A DNA stretch of 64,000 nt from an uncultured Olsenella sp. Its GTDB lineage: Bacteria; Actinomycetota; Coriobacteriia; Coriobacteriales; Atopobiaceae. A program made the translations under genes and the position numbers. The notes beneath the pieces were generated by a model, which did not search any database, had not been told where the DNA came from, and worked only from the letters and a program-made list of their open reading frames with translations. The stretch covers positions 1-64,000 of the forward strand of contig CASEVE010000012.1 of assembly GCA_949291295.1 (NCBI GenBank), written 5' to 3'. Positions 8,828-17,465 of this stretch are shown piece after piece; positions within the stretch are counted from its first letter, which is position 1, and every line of letters starts with the position of its first letter.

Positions 8828-9388
8828 ATGGCATCCGAGAGGGAGGCGCGCAGGCGCGCGTACGTTGACAAGGCGGTAGCCGAGGCAGATGCGCTCGTGG
8901 CGCGCGGCGTCCGCATGGGCGGAAATGCGTTCTCCGAGGTTCTTCTCGTCAAAGGAGAGCTCTCGGAGGCCGAGAAGGGCGGCGAGCAACCGCTCTCCGG
9001 CGCGGACGGCACGGCGCTCAAGGCCTCGCTCGACCGGCTGGGCTACGCGCCCGAGGACTGGGAGTGGCTGCTCGCCGAGAGTGCGTCCGGCGAGCCCCTG
9101 GACGCCGCGCTCTTCCGCGAGGCCGTGGCGGCGCTCGACCCCGCCACGGTTGTCTGCTGCGACGAGACGGCCGCCAACCTGGTGCGCGAGACCTACGCCG
9201 ACGAGCTTGCCGAGCTCGATCGCCTGGAGGAGGCCATGCTGCTTCCCGGCGAGGTGACGAGCGTCCTTGGCATGCGCGTGCTCAACCTCGGAGGCTTTGC
9301 CGCGGCCCTTGAGAGCGGGGAGTCGCGCGAGAAGCAGCTCATGTGGGCGCGTCTGAAAAGGATTCCACCGCTCGGCGAGCCGTTCTAG
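8828..9388 (+). CDS. Hypothetical protein, soluble, acidic
   Basis: A 186-aa cytoplasmic-looking protein with no signal peptide, membrane helix or motif that I recognise. The composition (many Glu, Ala and Leu) and codon use match neighbouring genes, and a strong ribosome binding site (GGAGGAGGG) precedes ATG 8828, so I take it as a real gene. It contains a central two-cysteine VVCCDE segment. It is followed after 63 bp by pgi. Confidence 0.65.
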   Translation: MASEREARRRAYVDKAVAEADALVARGVRMGGNAFSEVLLVKGELSEAEKGGEQPLSGADGTALKASLDRLGYAPEDWEWLLAESASGEPLDAALFREAVAALDPATVVCCDETAANLVRETYADELAELDRLEEAMLLPGEVTSVLGMRVLNLGGFAAALESGESREKQLMWARLKRIPPLGEPF

Positions 9389-9451
9389 CAGCCGGCAGCC
9401 CGGCGCTATATCCTAAAACCATCTGTAGCTTCCTCGGGAAGGAGCACGTTC

Positions 9452-11053
<1,602 letters not shown>

Positions 11054-11054
11054 C

Positions 11055-11081
11055 GTTACGAAGGGACAGTCCCTTCGTAAC
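11055..11081. repeat. ACGAAGGGACAGTCCCTTCGT palindrome, copy 1
   Basis: A perfect 27-bp palindrome whose half-site is GTTACGAAGGGAC. It begins one base after the pgi stop and would form a strong hairpin in RNA, but no T-run follows, so it is not a classical terminator. It is one of eight copies in the window. Confidence 0.9.
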
Positions 11082-11150
11082 ATCGGGCCGGCGGGCGCTT
11101 GAGGCGTGCCCGTCGGCCCTTACGTTTGTTTTGCCATGGAGGAAGACAGC

Positions 11151-11900
11151 ATGATTGACGGAAAGCGAGTCCTCGCCTTTGTCCCCGCGCGCAGCGGAAG
11201 CAAGGGCGTCCCCAACAAGAACGTGAGCGACCTCTGCGGCAAGCCCCTGATGGCCTACACGATAGAGGCTGCCCTGGGCTGCGACTACGTTGACGCGTGC
11301 CTGGTCTCCACGGACAGCGAGGACTACGCCCGCGTAGCTCGCAGCTGCGGCGCGTGGGTGCCGTTTCTCCGGCCAGCCGAGCTTGCCGGCGACAAGAGCG
11401 GCGTGATGGGGGCAGTGATGGACGCCCTCGCACGTCTTGACGAGATGGGAGAGCGCTTTGACGTGCTCTGCCTCCTTCAGGCAACGAGTCCGCTGCGCAC
11501 CTCCGACGACCTCACCGCCGCCCTGGAGTGCTTCCTTGCGTACGGCTGCCGCGGCCTGGTCTCGGTCTCCGAGGTAAAGGACCACCCCACGCTCATGCGC
11601 GTGATGGCTGGCGAGAAGGACGCGGCCCAGGGACCTCTTTCCCGTCTTGAGTTTGGGACGCGCTCGCCCGAGGAGGGCGCGTTTACCTGGCTCTCGGGCG
11701 AGACGAGCACGGTGCGCCGACAGGACATGCCGCGCATCCTGCGCGTGAACGGCGCCATCTACATCAACCTGGTAAGCGAGCTCACCCCGGAGACGAGCCT
11801 CAACGACAACCCCGTCGGCCACCTCATCGACCAGTCCCACGCCATAGACATCGACGCCGAGGACGATTTTCTCGCCGCCCAGCACGCCATCGAGGGGTGA
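11151..11900 (+). CDS. NeuA-like cytidylyltransferase (acylneuraminate family)
   Basis: A 249-aa nucleotidyltransferase resembling CMP-N-acetylneuraminate synthetases, which activate sialic-acid-like sugars with CTP. The opening FVPARSGSKGVPNKN is the CTP-binding signature, LLQATSPLR follows in the middle, and the IDIDAEDDF motif at the C-terminus is typical of the family. The sugar could be sialic, legionaminic, pseudaminic or KDO-like. The polysialyltransferase-like gene at 12791 supports a nonulosonic acid, but no synthase gene is seen here. ATG 11151 has GGAGG upstream; earlier in-frame starts do not. Confidence 0.78.
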   Translation: MIDGKRVLAFVPARSGSKGVPNKNVSDLCGKPLMAYTIEAALGCDYVDACLVSTDSEDYARVARSCGAWVPFLRPAELAGDKSGVMGAVMDALARLDEMGERFDVLCLLQATSPLRTSDDLTAALECFLAYGCRGLVSVSEVKDHPTLMRVMAGEKDAAQGPLSRLEFGTRSPEEGAFTWLSGETSTVRRQDMPRILRVNGAIYINLVSELTPETSLNDNPVGHLIDQSHAIDIDAEDDFLAAQHAIEG

Positions 11901-11920
11901 CGGAGCCGCCTTGGCCCTTG

Positions 11921-12664
11921 TCAGCCCTCCTCGGTCATGCTTCGTATGCCCGGGATCGAGCTCACAAACGTGGTGATGACAGCCACGTTCATAAAGCTTC
12001 CCACGGTTGCCTCGACGAGGGCAACGTACCTGATCCAGTGCGAGGAATTGCCGCCCACGATGTCAAAGACGCGGTCTGAGTCAAAGGTGAGGCAGCCAAA
12101 CGCGCTCGTGGAGACCGCAAAGAACCAGTCTCCCTCTATGCCGCCGTCAAAGATGCCCAGAAGCAGCATCGTTATGCAGGAGAACCAGAACATGATCTCC
12201 GCGCAGTTGGCAAGCAGCAAGATGAGCGAGCGCTTGAGGCTCTTGACCACAAGCCCCCGCTGCCTTCGGTCAAACGCAACAACGAGCAGGTTGTTTGCCT
12301 GCGTCAGCACGATCTCGAGGATGCGGTAGACGCCCCAGGCCGCAAAGACGCCCGAGAGAACCCGCCCGGCCATGCCCGAGCCCGCGAGCGCATAGGCCAC
12401 CGCAGACCCCACGACCGAGAGGATGAGGTTGGAAAACACCCACCTGTCGGTGAAGCGATACCCGCGGTCGGACTTCTCGGTATCGCTTAGCCCCTTTCGC
12501 TCCCAGCTGCGCTTCAGGCAGCCCTTGATGAGGGTATAGGCGTCGTGCCTGCTCAGAAAGCCGATGGCGCTGGTGAACCACTCGGAGATCGAGTCCTTCT
12601 CGGCGTCCTCGCTTGTGGGCTCGGCGTTGGTGTCGGTGCTGTCGTTGGTCTGGTTGTCGGTCAT
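11921..12664 (-). CDS. Membrane protein with ion-channel-like pore segment
   Basis: A 247-aa protein with a polar, acidic N-terminus (~60 residues), then about four membrane helices. The last two flank a re-entrant-looking stretch (WFFAVSTSAFGCLTFD) placed like the pore loop of two-helix K+ channels. The selectivity filter is not canonical: TSAFGCL replaces TVGYG-type sequences. Without structure prediction I would call it a channel-like membrane protein of unknown selectivity. Start 12664 follows GGGAGGA. It converges with the NeuA-like gene and is divergent from the gene at 12791. Confidence 0.55.
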   Translation of the reverse strand: MTDNQTNDSTDTNAEPTSEDAEKDSISEWFTSAIGFLSRHDAYTLIKGCLKRSWERKGLSDTEKSDRGYRFTDRWVFSNLILSVVGSAVAYALAGSGMAGRVLSGVFAAWGVYRILEIVLTQANNLLVVAFDRRQRGLVVKSLKRSLILLLANCAEIMFWFSCITMLLLGIFDGGIEGDWFFAVSTSAFGCLTFDSDRVFDIVGGNSSHWIRYVALVEATVGSFMNVAVITTFVSSIPGIRSMTEEG

Positions 12665-12790
12665 GCTTGTCCTCCCTTGGGGCCTGCGCATGCCCCGATT
12701 ATAGAAACACGCCGTTGAGGACGGTGCGAGAACGGGTGCGAATTGGTTTCGCGGCTATACTGAGGCTCGATTCTTGAGAGAGGGGGCCGG

Positions 12791-13876
12791 ATGGCTGAGC
12801 ACGGGGACAGCGGAGTGTGCGGGCTGCGCCGCACGGCGATGGTGTGTGGGACCCCGCTGCAGCTCATTGGCTGCATTGCCCTGGCAACGTCGCTGAGTGA
12901 GCACGGCGAGGCGGCCCCGGACCTCTTCTTGCGCCACGATTTTGCCGGCTCCCGCAGCCTTGTGGAGGGCATTCGCGCAGAGGGGCTCTTCTCGGCGGTC
13001 TTTGAGATCGGAGCCCATGCCAAGGGCCTCTTCTCCATACGCGGCGGCGAGAAGAACGAGCTGCCCAAGGACGCCCGCGCCCTTCTGGCCGAGCAGCTGG
13101 AGCCGCCGTGTCCTGCCGACCGGGTCTCTGGCTATGCTTGCCTCTACTTTTCGTATCCCTACGACACCGTGAAGGCGCTGCGCGAACTGAATCCCGCCGC
13201 ACGGCTCAGGGCCTTTGACGACGGCCTGGGCAGCTACGTGGGAAACATTATCCGGGACAACGGCGGGGAGTCCCTTCTTCCGATAGAGCGGCTGTACCTG
13301 TGGGCGCCGGGGCTCTATCGCGGTGAACTCTGCGACGACGTGCGGTCACTTCACCTTGAGAAGGGGCGCGAGGGGGCGTTTGAGTACGCGTGCCGCCTCT
13401 TTGGCATTGGCCAGGAGGACATAGGTCTCTACCGCGGCGCGCGCTGCGTCTACCTCACGCAGCCGACCGACGGGAAGCAGAGCAGGCTCCGCGAGAAGGA
13501 GGCCGTTCTCGATGCGCTGCGCCCGTGGGCGCCGGATGTCGTCGTGAGGAGGCACCCGCGCGATGGCGCAAAGCCGGTCGAGGGGTTTGCCTATGACGAG
13601 CGAGGCGTGCCCTGGGAGCTTCTCTGCCTCTCGGGCGCGCTCGACGAGCGGACGGTCCTTCTTGCCTCCGTCTCCACGGCCCAGCTCATGCCCAAGATTC
13701 TTCTGGGGGATGAGCCGGTGCTCGTTGTGACCGAGAGGCTCTCCGGCGGATCCGTCACGGATGCCGAGCGCGCAATCGTGGAGCTTATGCGCTCCGCGTA
13801 CGAGGACCCCGGCAAGATCGTGGTTCCGGAGACTGTGGCTGAGCTCTCTGCGGCCCTCCGCCGCGTCCTTGCGTAG
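12791..13876 (+). CDS. Polysialyltransferase-like glycosyltransferase
   Basis: A 361-aa soluble protein that I place tentatively with bacterial sialyl-/polysialyltransferases (GT52/POLYST-like). The pattern is a short N-terminal strand MVCGTPLQLIG, a central RAFDDGLGSYVG segment resembling the D/E-D-G motif of that group, and PDVVVRRHPRD containing the HP motif expected to bind the CMP-sugar. A NeuA-like gene 0.9 kb upstream would supply the activated sugar. The start at 12791 has GAGGGGG at good distance; the internal ATG at 12839 is an alternative. I am moderately unsure of the family. Confidence 0.55.
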   Translation: MAEHGDSGVCGLRRTAMVCGTPLQLIGCIALATSLSEHGEAAPDLFLRHDFAGSRSLVEGIRAEGLFSAVFEIGAHAKGLFSIRGGEKNELPKDARALLAEQLEPPCPADRVSGYACLYFSYPYDTVKALRELNPAARLRAFDDGLGSYVGNIIRDNGGESLLPIERLYLWAPGLYRGELCDDVRSLHLEKGREGAFEYACRLFGIGQEDIGLYRGARCVYLTQPTDGKQSRLREKEAVLDALRPWAPDVVVRRHPRDGAKPVEGFAYDERGVPWELLCLSGALDERTVLLASVSTAQLMPKILLGDEPVLVVTERLSGGSVTDAERAIVELMRSAYEDPGKIVVPETVAELSAALRRVLA

Positions 13877-13959
13877 AAAGTGCGGTTGGGGCTGCTGTCC
13901 CTGGCCCGCTTTGACCTCCCCGCGGCCACGCCTATACTGGTGGCAAAAAGGAGGCCGCC

Positions 13960-15435
13960 ATGTCCGTTGTTGCCGCTTTTGCCGTTCCGCATCCGCCGCT
14001 CGTTGTGCCGGGGGTGGGACACGGGCGCGAGAAGGACATCGCCGCCACGGTGGCAGCCTATGAGGAGGTTGCGAGCCGCGTGGGCGCGCTCCAGCCGGAC
14101 ACGCTGGTGATCTCCAGCCCGCATACCACCTCATACCTGGACTATCTTCACATAGCACCCGGCCGCGGAGCGCGCGGGGACTTCCGCGACTTTGGCGACC
14201 GGGCGGACGGCTCGGACGTTGCGTACGACCAGGACTTTGTCCGTGAGCTCGCCCGCTCCGCAGGTGCCGCCGGCATCCCCGCTGGCACGCGCGGCGAGAA
14301 GGACCCCGCGCTCGACTGGGGCGTGCTCGTGCCGCTGCACTTCATCCAGCGGCGCGCGAGTGGCTACCGCGTGGTGCGCATGGGGCTTGCGGGCTTCTCG
14401 CCGATCGAGCACTACCGGCTTGGCCGCTGCGTGCAAGAGGTGGCGGAGCGCCTTGGGCGCCGCGTGGTCTACGTGGCCTCCGGCGACCTCTCCCACAAGC
14501 TTGCGGCGGACGGCCCGTACGGCTTTGCGCCCGACGGCCCGGTCTTCGACGAGGCTGTTTGCGCTGCGCTGGGCACCGGCAGCTTCCTTGACCTGCTTAC
14601 CATGGACCCGGGGCTCTGCGAGCGCGCCGCGGAGTGCGGCCTGCGCTCCTTCCAGATCATGGCGGGTGCGCTGGATGCCACGCCCGTGCGTGCGGAGCTG
14701 CTCTCGTACGAGGGCCCGTTTGGCGTGGGTTACGGGATTGCGGCGTTTGAGGCGGCGGGTCCGGCGGGCTCCGATCCGTCGCGCGCCTTTGAGCCGGCCT
14801 ACCTGGCCTGGCACGAGCGTCAGCTTGCGGACACGCGTGCTGCCGAGGACGTCTACGTCCGCCTTGCGCGTGCGTCGCTCGAGCACTACGTGCGCACGGG
14901 CCGGCGCCTCGAGGTGGCACGCGGGGCGGAAGGGGCGGCGTCCGGCCTGGCCGAGGCGGCGGTTGGGATGGCACCCGAGCTGGCGTCCGGCCTGGCCGAG
15001 CTGCCGTCCGAGCTCACGGAGCGCCGCGCCGGCGCCTTTGTCTCCCTCAAGAAGAGCGGCCAGCTCCGCGGCTGCATTGGCACCATCGCGCCCACGCGCG
15101 CGAGCCTGGCGGAGGAGATCGTGGAGAACGCCGTCTCTGCCGGCTGCCATGACCCGCGCTTCTCGCCCGTCCGCGCAGACGAGCTTCCCGAGCTGGTCTA
15201 TGACGTGGACGTACTGGGGGAGCCAGAGCCCGTGGAGAGCCGCGACCAGCTGGATCCCGCGCGCTACGGCGTTATCGTGAGCACGCCGGACGGGCGGCGC
15301 GGGCTTCTGCTGCCGGCGCTCGACGGCGTGGACACCGTAGACGAGCAGCTGCGCATTGCCGCGCGCAAGGGTGGCATATCGCTTGGCGAGAAGGGCGTGC
15401 GGCTGGAGCGCTTTGAGGTGGTGCGTCACCTATGA
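13960..15435 (+). CDS. MEMO/extradiol-dioxygenase-like + AMMECR1 fusion
   Basis: A 491-aa two-domain protein. Residues 1-~270 resemble the class III extradiol dioxygenase (LigB)/MEMO fold, with metal-type histidines in AVPHPPLVVPG, SSPHTTSY and ASGDLSHKL. Residues ~300-491 are an AMMECR1 domain, recognised by SLKKSGQLRGCIGTI and the HDPRFSPVRADEL segment. These domains plus the radical SAM protein encoded immediately downstream are the AmmeMemoRadiSam trio, which co-occurs in many prokaryotes but whose chemistry is not settled. Here two of the three are fused. The stop overlaps the next gene's ATG. Confidence 0.88.
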   Translation: MSVVAAFAVPHPPLVVPGVGHGREKDIAATVAAYEEVASRVGALQPDTLVISSPHTTSYLDYLHIAPGRGARGDFRDFGDRADGSDVAYDQDFVRELARSAGAAGIPAGTRGEKDPALDWGVLVPLHFIQRRASGYRVVRMGLAGFSPIEHYRLGRCVQEVAERLGRRVVYVASGDLSHKLAADGPYGFAPDGPVFDEAVCAALGTGSFLDLLTMDPGLCERAAECGLRSFQIMAGALDATPVRAELLSYEGPFGVGYGIAAFEAAGPAGSDPSRAFEPAYLAWHERQLADTRAAEDVYVRLARASLEHYVRTGRRLEVARGAEGAASGLAEAAVGMAPELASGLAELPSELTERRAGAFVSLKKSGQLRGCIGTIAPTRASLAEEIVENAVSAGCHDPRFSPVRADELPELVYDVDVLGEPEPVESRDQLDPARYGVIVSTPDGRRGLLLPALDGVDTVDEQLRIAARKGGISLGEKGVRLERFEVVRHL

Positions 15436-16340
15436 CGGCGTTTGGGGCGGATCGGGCGAGCGGAGGGCCGGACGCGGCCGTGTGCGCCACGTGCCCGCGT
15501 CATTGTCGCCTTGCCCCGGGCGCTCTTGGCGCGTGTCGGGCACGACGCAACGTGGACGGCGCGGTGGTGGCAGAGAACTATGGCCGCGTGACCTCGCTTG
15601 CGCTGGACCCCGTGGAGAAGAAGCCGCTCGCACGCTTCATGCCGGGCAGCTATGTGGTCTCGGTGGGCAGCTACGGCTGCAACCTTGCGTGTCCGTTCTG
15701 CCAGAACTTTGAGATTTCCCAGGCGGGGGCGCCGGACGTGGGCTGGCGCGAGGTGGGCCCAGAGGAGCTTGCGGCGCTCGCGGCAGATGCACGTCGGCGT
15801 GACCCTCGCGTGACGGGCGTGGCCTTCACCTACAACGAGCCCCTAATGGGCTGGGAGTATGTGCGCGACGCGTCGGTTGCGGCCCGCGAGCGCGGCCTTG
15901 TGAGCGTGCTGGTGTCAAACGGATGCGCCGAGCCGGGCGTTGTTGACGAGCTGGCGCCGCTGCTGGATGCGGCGAACATCGACCTCAAGGGCTTCTCGCC
16001 GGCGTTTTACGAGAAGTGCGGCGCGGCGGACGGTGCGGCGGCGCTTGCCGCCGTGCGGGGCACGATCGAGCGGCTGGTCGCGGAGCCCGGCTGCCACGTG
16101 GAGGTGACCACGCTGGTGGTGCCCGGCATGAACGACTCTGAGGAGGAGATGTCCGCCATTGCCGCGTGGCTGGCCTCGCTTGACGGCGGCCGTGGTGCCG
16201 AGAAAATCGTGCACCACGTGACACGCTTCTTCCCGCGCTGGCGCATGCTTGACGCGGCTCCGACCCCGGTTGCCACGGTGTACGCCCTGGCAGACGTCTC
16301 CCGCCAGCGGCTCCGCCACGTCCACGTCGGCAACTGCTGA
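15432..16340 (+). CDS. AmmeMemoRadiSam-type radical SAM enzyme
   Basis: A 302-aa radical SAM protein. The cluster motif is CNLACPFC (CX3CX2C) near residue 78, followed by the FTYNEP and NIDLKGF segments of this subgroup. An N-terminal CATCPRHCRL / CRAR region holds extra cysteines. Its gene overlaps the MEMO-AMMECR1 fusion by four bases, so the products are made together and probably act together. The family resembles the pyruvate-formate-lyase-activating group, but the target is unknown. A 31-bp palindrome overlaps its stop codon. Confidence 0.9.
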   Translation: MTAFGADRASGGPDAAVCATCPRHCRLAPGALGACRARRNVDGAVVAENYGRVTSLALDPVEKKPLARFMPGSYVVSVGSYGCNLACPFCQNFEISQAGAPDVGWREVGPEELAALAADARRRDPRVTGVAFTYNEPLMGWEYVRDASVAARERGLVSVLVSNGCAEPGVVDELAPLLDAANIDLKGFSPAFYEKCGAADGAAALAAVRGTIERLVAEPGCHVEVTTLVVPGMNDSEEEMSAIAAWLASLDGGRGAEKIVHHVTRFFPRWRMLDAAPTPVATVYALADVSRQRLRHVHVGNC

Positions 16341-16370
16341 TGATACGAAGGGACAGTCCCTTCGTATCAT
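16340..16370. repeat. ACGAAGGGACAGTCCCTTCGT palindrome, copy 2
   Basis: A 31-bp perfect palindrome (half-site ATGATACGAAGGGAC) whose first base is the last base of the radical SAM gene's TGA stop. This is the ATGATACG variant of the family. Confidence 0.9.
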
Positions 16371-16378
16371 TCCGTGGT

Positions 16379-16527
16379 GCCGGCACTTCTTGCCGACACT
16401 CATAAGTGCCGGCTCGACGGCTCGGCTCAGCCGGCACTTCTCGGCATATCGCGAGAAGATGCCGACACCCCTCGCCGCAAAGTGCCTCCTAAGCCGACAC
16501 TTCTTGCCGGCATTCACGAGTGCCGGC
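16379..16527. repeat. Cluster of GCCGGCACTTCT / AGTGCCGGC hairpins
   Basis: Three consecutive inverted-repeat units built on GCCGGCACTTCT and its complement start at 16379, 16430 and 16493. The first (16379-16413) pairs GCCGGCACTT with AAGTGCCGGC. The second has an inner CTTCTCG/CGAGAAG stem. The third ends with GAGTGCCGGC at 16518-16527. It is a separate repeat family, seen once in the window, at the left edge of the repeat-rich region upstream of the SIR2-STAND gene. Confidence 0.7.
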
Positions 16528-16623
16528 TCAAGCCCCGATCGTTCCTCTTCGCCTCAGTGCTACTAAGCGGCGAAGGAGACACATACGGAAGGGCGAAGAG
16601 GACGGCTCCTTTTCCTCACCCAC

Positions 16624-16716
16624 GTTGGTGACCGGATTTCCGGTCACCAACAGACCCGCGCGGCGAGAAGAACCTGATTCAGCCTCTGTTCATAGCCGGA
16701 TTTCCGGTCAATAATA
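16624..16716. repeat. ACCGGA-WW-TCCGGT palindrome pair 1
   Basis: A perfect 28-bp palindrome (16624-16651, half-site GTTGGTGACCGGA) is followed 65 bp later by a degraded partner (16689-16716). Between them lies GACCCGCGCGGCGAGAAGA, which recurs after pair 2. The ~90 bp before the pair (GGACGGCTCCTTTTCC and flanks) are also repeated before pair 2, so the whole ~190-bp module is a direct repeat. Confidence 0.8.
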
Positions 16717-16785
16717 GACCCCACAAGCAAATTCGAGTTCGAGACAGCGTGCAGCTGAGATAAATATGTAGATATTGTGGGTATC

Positions 16786-16803
16786 ATTGGACTGCAGTCC
16801 AAT
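16786..16803. promoter_or_regulatory. 18-bp perfect palindrome, candidate operator
   Basis: ATTGGACTGCAGTCCAAT is a perfect 18-bp dyad in a locally AT-rich stretch (TAAATATGTAGATATTG just upstream). It sits 24 bp before a terminator-like hairpin at 16827-16883. It could be an operator for a short transcript, but no open frame is supported here. Confidence 0.4.
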
Positions 16804-16826
16804 GTGGTAACATAACCAACCAGTAA

Positions 16827-16883
16827 GCCCGCCCGGCCTATGCCTCGCTCAATTGCTTGGTATGCACACTGGCGGGTCTTTTT
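16827..16883 (+). terminator. Intrinsic-terminator-like hairpin with T-run
   Basis: GCCCGCC (16827-16833) pairs with GGCGGGT (16871-16877), followed by CTTTTT. No plus-strand coding gene ends here; the nearest, the radical SAM gene, ends nearly 500 bp upstream. The terminator therefore suggests either read-through control or a short non-coding transcript starting near the palindrome at 16786. Confidence 0.5.
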
Positions 16884-16890
16884 ATTTGAA

Positions 16891-16921
16891 ATGATACGAA
16901 GGGACAGTCCCTTCGTATCAT
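16891..16921. repeat. ACGAAGGGACAGTCCCTTCGT palindrome, copy 3
   Basis: A perfect 31-bp copy of the ATGATACG variant, 8 bp after the T-run of the preceding terminator. It is one of only two copies that do not adjoin a coding stop. It stands at the head of the second copy of the ~190-bp module, as copy 2 does for the first. Confidence 0.9.
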
Positions 16922-17030
16922 TCCGGCGCGCCGGCTTAAACCCCGACCATTCTTCCCCGGGTCAGCACCGCCAAGCAGCTAGGGAGATGCATGCGGTAGG
17001 GCGGGAGGACGGCTCCTTTTCCGCACCTGC

Positions 17031-17122
17031 GTTGTTAACCTGAAATCCGGTCAACAACAAACGTTTGTGGCACCAAACCCCTCCTCTCCCTCGCGTTGAT
17101 ACCCGGAAATCCGGTCATCAAC
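17031..17122. repeat. ACCGGA-WW-TCCGGT palindrome pair 2
   Basis: 28-bp near-palindromes at 17031-17058 and 17095-17122, 64 bp apart, are followed by GACCCGCGCGGCGAGAAGA as in pair 1. The second has half-sites GTTGATACCCGGA and TCCGGTCATCAAC. This pair lies directly upstream of the duplicated leader of the SIR2-STAND gene. Confidence 0.8.
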
Positions 17123-17164
17123 AGACCCGCGCGGCGAGAAGAGCCACGGCCCCGGTCGCGCGCG

Positions 17165-17465
17165 TTATCGGATGTTAAGTCCGTTGCACGCGCGTTACGC
17201 GCCCCTTACGCTGGGCGGTCCATCAGCAGCGCGCGCCGATTGTCCGCGCGGAGCTTTCAGGTTGCGTTGCATACTGGTTCGGGATGTGTGCCGAGCGAGG
17301 GGATGCGCCATGGTGACAATCGAACAACTGAGGGGCGAGGGGTACGCCGGCGGCGACTCCGTTGTCCAGGGGATGTACAAAATCAATGCCGAGCATCTTG
17401 ATGGGGTGCTCGAAGGCGTGAAGAGGGGTTCCGTGATTCCGATGGTAGGCGCGGGCTTCTCGGCA
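17165..17465 (+). repeat. Duplicated leader and N-terminal coding region, copy 1
   Basis: This ~300-bp stretch, starting TTATCGGATGTTA and running through the first ~52 codons of the SIR2-STAND gene, matches 19918-20221 closely. Conserved non-coding blocks include CTTTCAGGTT and CATACTGGTTCGGGATG about 35 bp before the start codon; CATACT could be a -10 element. Conservation of the leader as well as the coding part shows that a whole gene unit was duplicated. Confidence 0.85.

Noticed and set aside
11055..11081. The eight palindromes as ordinary intrinsic terminators
   Set aside because: No T-run follows, sequence identity is far above what terminators need, and several lie between genes that appear co-transcribed.
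16840..17043. A 67-codon open frame through palindrome copy 3
   Set aside because: It reads through a terminator hairpin and the repeat palindrome, with no ribosome binding site.
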